Shown here: positions 42,496 to 51,208 of the stretch, one piece after another | Numbering within the stretch: the stretch's first letter is position 1 | Layout: each line of letters starts with the position of its first letter | Origin: an uncultured Blautia sp. | GTDB lineage: Bacteria; Bacillota; Clostridia; Lachnospirales; Lachnospiraceae | Reading direction: 5' to 3' | Length of the DNA: 64,000 bases | Assembly (NCBI GenBank): GCA_934424575.1 | Contig: CAKRXU010000001.1 | Coordinates: 62,001-126,000, forward strand | The notes under the pieces: generated by a model | The model's database searches: none | What the model saw: the letters and a program-made list of their open reading frames with translations, nothing else | Told to the model about the DNA's origin: nothing | Position numbers and translations under genes: made by a program

Positions 42496-44517
42496 TTATT
42501 CAAGTGGTTCCAGATGCAGGAATCCCTGAGACTCCAGTACATTCAGTACTGCACGGCCTTCCATGGTACCTTCCATGATACGACGGGCACGAACGGAATC
42601 ACCGATGGTGTATACATAAGTATCTGTATCCTTGAAAGCTTCTTCAAGTTCCGGAAGTACCGGGTTGTTGGAACGCATTCCAAGGCAGTTGAAGCCGAGG
42701 TCGAATTCCATATCCTTGATCTGTCCGTCCGGAAGTTTTACTGTGAATGCATTTTCTTTCACTTCCTGAAGTGCTGTGTTTACATATTCCTTAACACCAT
42801 ATTTGTCGTGAGTTTCACGCATGGAACATTTGGTGATCGGGTCTGCAAGCATACCGATCTGAGGAAGCATATCGATGATCGTACACTCTGCTCCGCGAGG
42901 TGCAAAATATTCGATAACGTCAAGTCCAACGGATCCACCGCCGACTACAACGACCTTTTTGCCCTTGCAGGCTTCATCCGGATATTTGCCGGCGTTCAGG
43001 TTGTTGATCATATCAAAGATCGTAGCCACGTTTCCGGCCTCGATGTTTTCTTTGAGACCTTTGATCGGCGGAACAAGCGGTACAGAACCTGTTGCGTTTA
43101 CAACGATGTCCGGTTTGAACTGTTTTACTTTGTCAACAGTTGCTTCTGTGTTCAGGAAAACATAAAGATTCTTCAGTCTGGCTGCACGAGCTTCCAGATA
43201 TTTCGGGAAATCTTTCATACGGGTCTTGCTCGGAAGGTCTGAGATGAATGTGGAGAGACCTCCAAGGTGATCCTTCTTCTCCAGAACGAATACGTTACAG
43301 CCTACTTCTGCTGCTGTACATGCAGCTTCCAGACCTGCTGTACCACCACCAACAACTACAACATTGCAGTTCTTGTTGACTTTGAGTGCTTTATAGATAT
43401 CGCCTTCCGGTACAGCCGGGTTGACTGTACAACGGATCGGACGGTTAACACCGATACGGTTTCCGGCACATCCAACATTACATGAGATACATTTACGAAG
43501 AAGATCTTCCTCGCCATTCTCAACTTTCTTAACCCAGTTTGGCTCTGCGATAAGGCCACGTCCCATTCCGACGATATCTACATCGCCGCTCTCGAGAACT
43601 TTCTCGACGATCTTAGGATCACGGTAGTTACCTGCATTGATAACCGGTTTTTTGAATTTGTCCTTTACGGCTCTTGCCATGTAGGATCTCCATCCATCCG
43701 GAAGGTAGTTGGAGTCGATCTGATACTGAAGAGATGGGTTCAGGGCACAGGAAACATCGTACATATCTACGAACTCATCGAGATATTCCAGATATTCCAG
43801 AGTGTCTTCCAGAGTGTTTCCACCCGGTACTCTCTCTTCTGCGGAGATACGAACAATGATCGGGAACCAAGGTCCTACGTTCTTACGAACTTCTTCGAGT
43901 ACCATACGCGGGAAACGAAGACGGTTCTCTATGGAACCTCCGAACTCGTCTGTTCTCTTATTATAGTAAGGGGAGATGAACTGGCTCATCAGATAAGAAT
44001 GTCCGCAGTGGATCTCGATCGCATCGAAACCGATCGCCTGGACACGCTTTGCAGCCTCTCCATATTTCTTAACAGTTGTAAGGATTTCTTCCTTTGTCAT
44101 CGGACGCGGAACTTCTCCGCCGGCCTTTGTCGGGATATTGGAAGAAGAAACGGTTTCCATTCCGGTTCTTGCAGAAGAGGCTGAAGCTCCGGCGTGGTTT
44201 ACCTGGATTGCTACCGTAGCACCATTCTTATGAAGGTTTTCTACGAGCTGATAATAACGCGGCATAAAGCTGTCGTGGTCGATACGGATCTGGCTGGTTC
44301 CGTTGGATCCTACCGGATACTCAATGTTGGCATTTTCCAGAATGATAAGGCCTGTGCCGCCTTTTGCGCGGAGTGAGTAATAATTCATGTGACGGTTACT
44401 CATCTCACCGCTTGTCTCACCGTAGTTTGTTCCCATCGGGGTCATTGCGATACGGTTCTTGATAGTAGTTCTTTTGATTGTTATAGGTTCAAAAATCTTT
44501 GGGTATTCACTCTTCAT
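42496..44517 (-). CDS. OYE-family NADH:flavin oxidoreductase with FAD/NAD domain and 4Fe-4S cluster
   Basis: Resembles 2,4-dienoyl-CoA reductase, BaiCD/BaiH and trimethylamine dehydrogenase. An N-terminal FMN-binding TIM barrel (about 1-340) has KNRIAMTPMGTNYGE and IEIHCGHSYLMSQFISP; a cluster motif C-x2-C-x3-C-x12-C follows (CISCNVGC and a later RCTVNP, about 343-363); then FAD (VVVGGGTAGLEAA) and NAD (VVVGGGSVGLDVI) Rossmann folds. 673 residues, normal. Such enzymes reduce activated C=C bonds. Its place between two quinate/shikimate dehydrogenases and a LysR gene suggests an enone such as 3-dehydroshikimate, which is inference. Confidence 0.9.
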   Translation of the reverse strand: MKSEYPKIFEPITIKRTTIKNRIAMTPMGTNYGETSGEMSNRHMNYYSLRAKGGTGLIILENANIEYPVGSNGTSQIRIDHDSFMPRYYQLVENLHKNGATVAIQVNHAGASASSARTGMETVSSSNIPTKAGGEVPRPMTKEEILTTVKKYGEAAKRVQAIGFDAIEIHCGHSYLMSQFISPYYNKRTDEFGGSIENRLRFPRMVLEEVRKNVGPWFPIIVRISAEERVPGGNTLEDTLEYLEYLDEFVDMYDVSCALNPSLQYQIDSNYLPDGWRSYMARAVKDKFKKPVINAGNYRDPKIVEKVLESGDVDIVGMGRGLIAEPNWVKKVENGEEDLLRKCISCNVGCAGNRIGVNRPIRCTVNPAVPEGDIYKALKVNKNCNVVVVGGGTAGLEAACTAAEVGCNVFVLEKKDHLGGLSTFISDLPSKTRMKDFPKYLEARAARLKNLYVFLNTEATVDKVKQFKPDIVVNATGSVPLVPPIKGLKENIEAGNVATIFDMINNLNAGKYPDEACKGKKVVVVGGGSVGLDVIEYFAPRGAECTIIDMLPQIGMLADPITKCSMRETHDKYGVKEYVNTALQEVKENAFTVKLPDGQIKDMEFDLGFNCLGMRSNNPVLPELEEAFKDTDTYVYTIGDSVRARRIMEGTMEGRAVLNVLESQGFLHLEPLE

Positions 44518-44588
44518 GAAATAATCTCCTTATTCATTTAACATCATATTCATAACGTGAGTGGCCATCCTTTGTTTGTGACACCTTT

Positions 44589-44618
44589 ATCATAACTCTT
44601 TGTATTAAAAATTAACAA
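44589..44618 (-). promoter_or_regulatory. Promoter of the OYE-type reductase operon
   Basis: Minus strand -35 TTGTTA (44613-44618), 18-nt spacer, -10 TATGAT (44589-44594). The -35 overlaps the end of the LysR gene. Confidence 0.5.
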
Positions 44619-45543
44619 TATCTTTCAGATAAATTTTTGATACGTTTTCGGTATCATTTGCATCTTCCGCCTGCTGTGTCTCCATATATTCAATAAAACG
44701 CTCCACTGCCGGCAGACGATAACGGTCTTTCATCCAGAACATGAAGACCTGACGGTAGATCTCAAGCCCCATGATCTTGTGGATATTAATGCCCTCTGCA
44801 TTCAGGAGGATATCTGTCTGCGGCATCAGTGCGATACCAAAATTCTCCCTTACCAGAGATACAATAGAATATTCATCCGGACATTCCACGATCGTATTCG
44901 GATTTACCTGATATTTCCTGTACAGATACTTGGCATAAGTTCCCATCCAGGATGCACTCTCATAGCCGATCACCGGGTAATGGTCCAGTTCCACCAGCGG
45001 AACTTCCTGCATCTCTGAAAGGGGATGTTCCTTCGGCGTGATGATCACCAGCTCCTGCGCGCTGAGCGGAAAAAACTCCATATCATCCATCTTGAGATAA
45101 CCGCCGAAACCAACGTCCAGCTCACCTGTACGGACCTTTTCGGCAATTGCCGGTGTATGATTCTGCCAGAAATTAAAGACTACATTCTTATTTTCTTCCT
45201 GGTTCAGAAATTTCCTTACTTTATGAGGAATATAATGCCCCGCAAGCGGAAAAATATAACCGATATCGATCTTTCCGCCATCTGAAGAAAGTTCCTGCAT
45301 TTTCCCCACTGCCACGTCACAGTCTCCCGCGATTCTGTCTGCATGCTCCAGAAAAAGCTTGCCCGCTTTTGTAAGTGTCACGCCCCTGCCTTTTTTCTCA
45401 AATAAAGCAACTCCCAGCTCGCTCTCAAGGGCTGCCATGGAACGGCTCAGAGACGGCTGCGAAATATACAGTTCTTCTGCTGCCTGATGATAATTTTCCA
45501 GCCGTGCGACCTTCTGAAAATACAAGATCTGATTCAGTGTCAT
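44605..45543 (-). CDS. LysR-type transcriptional regulator
   Basis: 312 residues. N-terminal winged HTH (about 1-60) with QILYFQKVARLENYHQAAEEL and ISQPSLSRSMAALESELGVALFEK-like recognition helix; the remainder is the periplasmic-binding-protein-like effector domain. It lies between the reductase operon (same strand) and the divergent MFS-aroD operon, so it is the natural candidate regulator for quinate/shikimate genes. A T-N11-A palindrome at 45791-45803 is a candidate binding site. Confidence 0.92.
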   Translation of the reverse strand: MTLNQILYFQKVARLENYHQAAEELYISQPSLSRSMAALESELGVALFEKKGRGVTLTKAGKLFLEHADRIAGDCDVAVGKMQELSSDGGKIDIGYIFPLAGHYIPHKVRKFLNQEENKNVVFNFWQNHTPAIAEKVRTGELDVGFGGYLKMDDMEFFPLSAQELVIITPKEHPLSEMQEVPLVELDHYPVIGYESASWMGTYAKYLYRKYQVNPNTIVECPDEYSIVSLVRENFGIALMPQTDILLNAEGINIHKIMGLEIYRQVFMFWMKDRYRLPAVERFIEYMETQQAEDANDTENVSKIYLKDIVNF

Positions 45544-45621
45544 GATCGATTCCTCCTATATAAATATATTCCCCAATATCCTGTCCCGGATTTCTACTTT
45601 CATTAATCATTATAATTTTGT

Positions 45622-45764
45622 GTTACTTTTCACTCCGTTCACAGTAACTTGGTCAAAATGCATTTCAAATCACCTTCGGTGATGGCATTTTGCCCCGTAT
45701 GTCTCGGGATTTTGCCATATTCATGTCAAAACACCTCGCGGGATGTTTCCTATACGCAATAATT
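45622..45764. repeat. Intergenic structured repeat, copy 2
   Basis: About 143 bp between the LysR gene and the MFS gene. Same hairpin order as copy 1: GTTACTTT/ACAGTAAC (imperfect), CAAAATGC/GCATTTTG enclosing ATCACC-TTC-GGTGAT, and TTTTGCCAT/ATGTCAAAA followed by CTCGCGGGA. ATTTTGT occurs immediately on both sides (45615-45621 and 45765-45771), a possible target-site duplication. Confidence 0.85.
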
Positions 45765-45789
45765 ATTTTGTTCCTAGTATATCATATTA

Positions 45790-45804
45790 ATGCATTCAAT
45801 GCAT
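45790..45804. promoter_or_regulatory. Candidate LysR-type site (T-N11-A palindrome)
   Basis: ATGCATTCAATGCAT is a perfect inverted repeat and contains T-N11-A (45791-45803), the LysR recognition layout. It lies in the divergent region between the LysR gene and the MFS operon. A 10-bp inverted repeat (CCTGTTAAAA/TTTTAACAGG) follows at about 45846-45883. Confidence 0.4.
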
Positions 45805-45982
45805 TGGTTTTTCGCTTTAAAAGCATTAGACTACACGAATTGTACCTGTTAAAATACAGATAAATGTTATTTTTTTAACAGGCTTTTGATAAAAGCTTTT
45901 CATTAAAAAAAGGCATTCATTGTTTGTGACAGAACAAAACACAAGTAAAAAAACAAATGTTTCACAGGAAAAGGAGAGAACC

Positions 45983-47197
45983 ATGAACAAAAAGTACCTG
46001 CCAAGTGCATTGATCCTGTACTTGAACTATTTTATCCACGGTGTTGGATGTTCTATCTTAGGACAGGCAGTTATTAAGGAAGCTCTGGCAACCGCATGGG
46101 GTGTGGAAGCCATGGCAATCACCGCAATTTCAGCAGCATTAGGTCTTGGACGACTGATCGCCCTTCCTTTTGCAGGCCCGCTTTCAGACAAATTAGGACG
46201 CCGTATTTCCACAGCGATCGGAAGTGCTTCCTATGCAATCTATCTGGTCGGTCTGGCACTCGCATTTAATGCCGGAACAAACGGCGGATACACAATCGCT
46301 TATGTATGCGCGATCATCGGCGGTATCGCAAACTCATTCCTTGACACAGGTATCTACCCGGCAGTTTCCGAGATCATCTACAAAGCTCCTGGCGTTGCTA
46401 CAATGGGAATCAAATTCTTCATCGCTATCGCTCAGATGATGCTTCCATTCGTACTCGGTGCAACCGTAGCTACTACTGCTGCAGGACTTACTTCCTACAA
46501 CCGTTTATTCTTCGGATGTGGAATCATCTACCTTGTACTTTTTGTACTGGTATTCCTGTTCCCGCTTCCGGATGCAGACCAGAAAGCAGCCGGCAAGAAA
46601 GAAGGACTTATCGACAGCCTGAAACATACTCATTTCTCACTTGAATCCGTAGCTATGATCCTGATCGGATTCACCTGCACAGGTACTTTCCAGTTATGGC
46701 TGAACTGTGCACAGAACTTTGCAAAAGAAAACGTAGGCTGGGCTGACCCGTCTATCATGCAGACATATTACTCAGCAGGAACCCTGATCGCACTTGTTGT
46801 AACAGCACTGCTCACAAGAAAGATCAAAGACGTTCGTTTCATCGTGATCTACCCGGTTATCTGCCTTGCAACTCTGATCGTTGTACTTATGGGACAGAGC
46901 CAGACACTTATGATCGCCGGTGCATTCATCATCGGATGGGCAGGCGCAGGCGGACTTCTGCAGATCGCAACTTCTGTATGCAACATGCTCTTCCCTAAGA
47001 TCAAGGGAACTGTAACCGCGCTCGTTATGATCGCATCTTCCCTCTGCAACTACACCATCCTGACAGCAGCATCCAAAATGCAGCCATCTCAGGTTATGAC
47101 AATGAACATCGTTCTTACCGCAGTTGGTGTCGTACTCGGACTGTACGTAAACATCCGTTACAAAAAAATGGTTGCACTTGCTGAAGCTGAGAACTAA
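45983..47197 (+). CDS. MFS transporter, probable quinate/shikimate uptake
   Basis: Major facilitator of 404 residues with about 12 hydrophobic segments. The loop 2-3 motif GPLSDKLGRRISTAIGSAS (about 62-80) is the MFS signature. The start at 45983 (MNKKYLPSAL) has AGGAGAG upstream; a longer frame begins at a TTG with no support. It is co-transcribed with aroD 37 nt downstream and divergent from the LysR gene. In E. coli, MFS genes also accompany ydiB-aroD. The substrate is inferred from context alone. Confidence 0.82.
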   Translation: MNKKYLPSALILYLNYFIHGVGCSILGQAVIKEALATAWGVEAMAITAISAALGLGRLIALPFAGPLSDKLGRRISTAIGSASYAIYLVGLALAFNAGTNGGYTIAYVCAIIGGIANSFLDTGIYPAVSEIIYKAPGVATMGIKFFIAIAQMMLPFVLGATVATTAAGLTSYNRLFFGCGIIYLVLFVLVFLFPLPDADQKAAGKKEGLIDSLKHTHFSLESVAMILIGFTCTGTFQLWLNCAQNFAKENVGWADPSIMQTYYSAGTLIALVVTALLTRKIKDVRFIVIYPVICLATLIVVLMGQSQTLMIAGAFIIGWAGAGGLLQIATSVCNMLFPKIKGTVTALVMIASSLCNYTILTAASKMQPSQVMTMNIVLTAVGVVLGLYVNIRYKKMVALAEAEN

Positions 47198-47234
47198 AAT
47201 AAAGTTACATCATATATAAGAAAGGACAAAAATC

Positions 47235-47996
47235 ATGAATACAGTGAAAATCCGTGATATCGAGATCGGTGCAGGCGCACCGAAGATCATCGTTCCTATC
47301 GTTGGTGTTACAAAAGAAGACATCATCGAAGAAGCAAAAACCTTTGATTCTATTCCGGTTGATGTTGTTGAATGGCGTGTAGACTGGTTTGAAGGCGTTT
47401 TTGATTTTGCCAAAGTTGAAGATGTACTCAAGGATCTTCGTGAGGCTCTTGGAAACATCCCGCTTCTTATGACATTCCGTACTTCCAAAGAAGGCGGCGA
47501 GAAAGCGATCGAGCCGGAAGCATACGCAGAACTCAACATCAAAGCGGCTCAGACCGGATATGTAGATCTGGTTGACGTAGAAATCTTCACAGGTGATGAG
47601 ATCGTTAAGAAGATCATCGACGGAGCTCACGCAGCAGGCGTTAAGGTTATCGCTTCCAACCATGACTTCTTCAAAACTCCTGCAAAAGCAGACATCATCT
47701 ATCGTCTCCGCAAGATGCAGGACATGAACGCAGACATTCCGAAGATCGCAGTTATGCCACAGAACAAAAAAGACGTTCTCACACTTCTGGCTGCAACAGA
47801 GGAAATGGCTACAGACTATGCAGACAGACCGATCATCACAATGTCCATGGCAGGCACCGGCGTTATCAGCCGTCTCTGCGGTGAAGTATTTGGTTCTTCC
47901 ATGACTTTTGGTGCAGCAAAGAAAGCTTCCGCACCGGGACAGATGGGAGTAAACGATCTGAACACAGTCCTTGGACTTCTTCATGGCGCTATGTAA
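47235..47996 (+). CDS. aroD: Type I 3-dehydroquinate dehydratase
   Basis: Schiff-base aldolase-like enzyme that dehydrates 3-dehydroquinate to 3-dehydroshikimate. Substrate-binding EWRVDWFEG (about 46-54), catalytic His in ASNHDFFKTP (about 140-149) and the Schiff-base Lys in IPKIAVMPQNK (about 168) are visible. 253 residues, normal. AAAGGAC lies upstream. With the two dehydrogenases it allows interconversion of quinate, dehydroquinate, dehydroshikimate and shikimate. Confidence 0.95.
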   Translation: MNTVKIRDIEIGAGAPKIIVPIVGVTKEDIIEEAKTFDSIPVDVVEWRVDWFEGVFDFAKVEDVLKDLREALGNIPLLMTFRTSKEGGEKAIEPEAYAELNIKAAQTGYVDLVDVEIFTGDEIVKKIIDGAHAAGVKVIASNHDFFKTPAKADIIYRLRKMQDMNADIPKIAVMPQNKKDVLTLLAATEEMATDYADRPIITMSMAGTGVISRLCGEVFGSSMTFGAAKKASAPGQMGVNDLNTVLGLLHGAM

Positions 47997-48029
47997 GCCA
48001 AATCGCATTATATAATATTTACTTCTTGA

Positions 48030-48072
48030 AAACGCCGGTATTTTTATTTACACTAGAAATACCGGTGTTTTT
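48030..48072 (+). terminator. Intrinsic terminator after aroD
   Basis: Stem AACGCCGGTATTT/AAATACCGGTGTT followed by TTTTT, separating the MFS-aroD unit from the TRAP genes. Confidence 0.85.
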
Positions 48073-48139
48073 ATAACTGTAAAGCATTAAACAGTTATTG
48101 TGGAAAAACATCTATATTTACTTTTAAGGGAGGTCATCC

Positions 48140-48766
48140 ATGAAAAAAACACTTCACTGGCTGGACGAAAACCTCGAAGAATTTATTCTGGTCATTTTTC
48201 TGATCGCCATGACACTGATCATGGGTATTCAGGTATTATGCCGATACGTTCTTGGAATGTCCCTGTCCTGGTCTGAGGAACTCACCAGATACCTGTTTAT
48301 CTGGTGCGGCTTTTTGAGCGTCAGCTACTGCAGCAAGAAATGCCTGTCGATCAAGATCGAACAGTTTGTTGCAATTTTCCCACGCAGAGGCAAGGCGATC
48401 TTCAAGGTTGTGAACCACACCTTCGAACTCATCTTCTTTATCTACATGATCCCGTTTGCCTGGTCCTATATGATGTCTTCTGTGCACAGCGGACAGCTTT
48501 CCCCGGCCTGCGGCATCCCGATGTATTACATTCAGGCGGCTCCGTTCGTATCTTTCATCCTGGTCGCATTCCGCGTCCTGCAGCGCTGGATCATCGAGTT
48601 CCGCGTAGCAAGAGGTGAAAATGTCTTTGACCCGGCTCACCCGGAGCGCAACACACCAGAGTCCTTCATCCAGGCAAATGCAGAATCTCCTGCTGAACAG
48701 GCCATCGGTGCAGGAATTGACAACCGTATCAACACCATCAAGAATTCAAATGAGGAGGAACACTAA
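48140..48766 (+). CDS. dctQ: TRAP transporter small permease DctQ
   Basis: Four-helix membrane subunit of a tripartite ATP-independent periplasmic transporter. 208 residues. The hydrophobic helices and the LSWSEELTRYLFIWCGFLSV motif (about 38-57) are typical of DctQ; the C-terminal 40 residues are hydrophilic and longer than usual. Its stop overlaps the DctM start (TAATG). AGGGAGG ribosome binding site. Confidence 0.92.
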   Translation: MKKTLHWLDENLEEFILVIFLIAMTLIMGIQVLCRYVLGMSLSWSEELTRYLFIWCGFLSVSYCSKKCLSIKIEQFVAIFPRRGKAIFKVVNHTFELIFFIYMIPFAWSYMMSSVHSGQLSPACGIPMYYIQAAPFVSFILVAFRVLQRWIIEFRVARGENVFDPAHPERNTPESFIQANAESPAEQAIGAGIDNRINTIKNSNEEEH

Positions 48767-50055
48767 TGCCAGTCGTTGTTTTATTTATCATTTTTGTTTT
48801 ATTACTGGTCATCGCTGTTCCAGTATCGATCACACTGGGAATTACATCTGTTCTTCCTTCCATCTGTGATCCTTCCTTTACGGTAGGTGCCAAATATCTG
48901 ATCCGTGCGATGTTCGGCGGTCTGGATTCTTTCCCACTGCTCGCCGTCCCAATGTTCGTATTGTCCGGTATCATCATGGCAAAAGGCGGCATCTCCAAGA
49001 AATTATTCGATGTTTTCGCTTACTTTCTTGGTAAATTCACAGCAGGAATGCCGTGTGCCGTTATCGTAACCTGCCTTTTCTACGGTGCGATCTCCGGATC
49101 TGCTCCGGCTACTGTTGCAGCCGTAGGAAGTATGACCATCCCGATCCTTACCAATCTGGGATATGACCTGACATTTTCCACTGCAATCGTTGCCGTTGCC
49201 GGAGGCCTGGGGGTTATCATCCCTCCGAGTATCCCGTTCATCATGTACGGTATGGCATCCGGTGCTTCCGTCAGCGACCTGTTCCTTGCCGGAATCGTCC
49301 CTGGTCTCATGATCGGAGCCCTGCTCATGATCTATGCGATCTATCACTGCAAACGCTACGGCGAGGACAAAGCCAAGATCCATGCCGAAGTTCAGGAGCT
49401 TCATGACAAAGGACTTCTGAAAGTGCTCAAAGAAAGCTTCTTCGCTCTCTTGAGCCCGGTCATCATCCTTGGATGTATCTACAGCGGTGTCGCTTCTCCG
49501 ACAGAAGCCGCTGTTATCTCTGTATTTTATGCACTGATCATCAGCCTTTTTGTATACAAGAGCATCCATATCCGCGATATCTGGGGAATCCTGGTGGAAG
49601 CGATCCGTACCTTCACACCGATTCTCTTCATCCTGGCTGCTTCCACTGCATTCTCCAGAGTCCTGACTCTGATGCAGGTTCCACAGACAGTCAGTGAATT
49701 TATCCTGAACAACTTCCACAGCCCGGTTGCGATCCTGCTGATCATCAACCTGTTCCTCCTGATTGTCGGAATGGTTATGGATACCACACCGGCAATCCTG
49801 ATCCTTACACCGATTCTGCTCCCTATCGTGCAGGCGATCGGTATGGACCCGATCCAGTTTGGTGTGATCATGGTTGTAAACCTTGCCATCGGATTTGTTA
49901 CTCCTCCAATTGGAGTCAATCTGTTCGTTGCAAGTTCTCTTACCGATGTTCCAGTCATGGCAATCGCCAAAAAAGCCATGCCCATGATCGCATTCTTCCT
50001 GATCGCCCTTCTTCTGATCACTTTTATTCCGGCGATCTCAATTGGAATCTTATAG
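48766..50055 (+). CDS. dctM: TRAP transporter large permease DctM
   Basis: Main ion-coupled translocation subunit, 429 residues with about 12-13 hydrophobic segments. Family hallmarks are FVLSGIIMAKGGISKKL (about 65-81), GAISGSAPATVAAVGSM (about 107-123), GVIIPPSIPFIMYG and GFVTPPIGVNLFVAS near the C-terminus. It is translationally coupled to dctQ and followed by dctP after 10 nt. Confidence 0.95.
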   Translation: MPVVVLFIIFVLLLVIAVPVSITLGITSVLPSICDPSFTVGAKYLIRAMFGGLDSFPLLAVPMFVLSGIIMAKGGISKKLFDVFAYFLGKFTAGMPCAVIVTCLFYGAISGSAPATVAAVGSMTIPILTNLGYDLTFSTAIVAVAGGLGVIIPPSIPFIMYGMASGASVSDLFLAGIVPGLMIGALLMIYAIYHCKRYGEDKAKIHAEVQELHDKGLLKVLKESFFALLSPVIILGCIYSGVASPTEAAVISVFYALIISLFVYKSIHIRDIWGILVEAIRTFTPILFILAASTAFSRVLTLMQVPQTVSEFILNNFHSPVAILLIINLFLLIVGMVMDTTPAILILTPILLPIVQAIGMDPIQFGVIMVVNLAIGFVTPPIGVNLFVASSLTDVPVMAIAKKAMPMIAFFLIALLLITFIPAISIGIL

Positions 50056-50065
50056 GAGGAGAAAG

Positions 50066-51115
50066 ATGAAAAAATTTACTACTTATAATTCAGACAAAAA
50101 AATCCGTCGTATCCTCCGTACAGTCCCGGTACTGGCTGCAGCTGGAATCCTGAGCGTTGCCCTTACCGGCTGCGGCTCTTCCGATGAAGAAGTACAGCGT
50201 TATTCCTGGCCGCTGGCAACCGCCAGCCCGGAGGATACCGTAACACAGATCTTCGCTGAGAAGTTTGCAGAAGAAGTCTCAGACTTAAGCAACGGCAAAA
50301 TGAAGATTCAGGTTTACGCAAACTCCACCCTCGGCGGTGACCGTGACCTTCTGGAGACCTGTGCAGACGGCGACATTCCGTTTGTCGTTCAGAATACTGC
50401 ACCTCAGGTTTCCTTCATGAGCGACCTTGCTGTATTTGACCTTCCGTGCGTATTCGATTCTCTGGATGACTGCCGTAAAAAGATCGACGATCCACAGTTC
50501 AACAGCCTGATCAGCGACGTCTATACTGAAGGCGGCTATCATCTTCTTGGTATGGCAGACCAGGGCTTCCGTGTTATGAGTACAAACAAACCGGTCAACA
50601 GCCTTGCAGACTTTAAAGGCCAGAAGATCCGTACCATGGAAAACAGCTACCATCTTGCTTTCTGGAAAGCGCTTGGTGCAAACCCAACCCCGATGAGTTT
50701 CAGCGAAGTGTACATCGGCCTGCAGCAGCACACCATCGATGCACAGGAAAACCCATACGAGGTCATCGTTTCCAACAATCTCTATGAACAGCAGGATTAT
50801 GTTGTAGAAAGCAACCATCTTCCGCATCTGATTTCCCTGATCGTCAATGACGATTTCTTCAAGGATCTTCCGGAGGATGAACAGGAGATCATGACAGAGG
50901 CTGCCCAGCTTGCCACAGAATACGCAAGAGAACAGTCCGATGCCAGAATCGCAGACAAAGTCGCCGTGATCGAGGACAGCGGAACACAGATCATCAAACT
51001 TTCTGATGAGACACGCAAAGAGATCCGCGAGGCTTCTCAGGGCGTTTACGATTCCATCAGGGAAAAGATCAATCCTGATATCTATAATTCCTATATGGAA
51101 GGGATCGAGCAGTAA
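50066..51115 (+). CDS. dctP: TRAP transporter solute-binding lipoprotein DctP
   Basis: Captures the substrate, usually an organic acid, for DctQM. A lipoprotein signal ends in LTGCG (Cys at about residue 36). The mature protein has GKMKIQVYANSTLGGDRDLLETC (about 73-95) and the conserved Arg in GQKIRTMEN that binds the ligand carboxylate. 349 residues. The start at 50066 has AGGAGG upstream. Given the neighbours, quinate, shikimate or a related hydroaromatic acid is a reasonable candidate ligand. Confidence 0.92.
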   Translation: MKKFTTYNSDKKIRRILRTVPVLAAAGILSVALTGCGSSDEEVQRYSWPLATASPEDTVTQIFAEKFAEEVSDLSNGKMKIQVYANSTLGGDRDLLETCADGDIPFVVQNTAPQVSFMSDLAVFDLPCVFDSLDDCRKKIDDPQFNSLISDVYTEGGYHLLGMADQGFRVMSTNKPVNSLADFKGQKIRTMENSYHLAFWKALGANPTPMSFSEVYIGLQQHTIDAQENPYEVIVSNNLYEQQDYVVESNHLPHLISLIVNDDFFKDLPEDEQEIMTEAAQLATEYAREQSDARIADKVAVIEDSGTQIIKLSDETRKEIREASQGVYDSIREKINPDIYNSYMEGIEQ

Positions 51116-51148
51116 CTTTCTGCCGGTCATCTAAATCAAAGCATTCAA

Positions 51149-51197
51149 AAAGGAACCCCGCACAGCCTGTTCCAAAGCGCTGTACGAGGTTCCTTTT
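51149..51197. terminator. Bidirectional terminator after dctP and the XylF-like gene
   Basis: Arms AAAGGAACCCCG and CGAGGTTCCTTT with inner ACAGC/GCTGT pairing; A and T runs flank both sides between the convergent genes. Confidence 0.85.
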
Positions 51198-51208
51198 TTG
51201 TTGCATTT

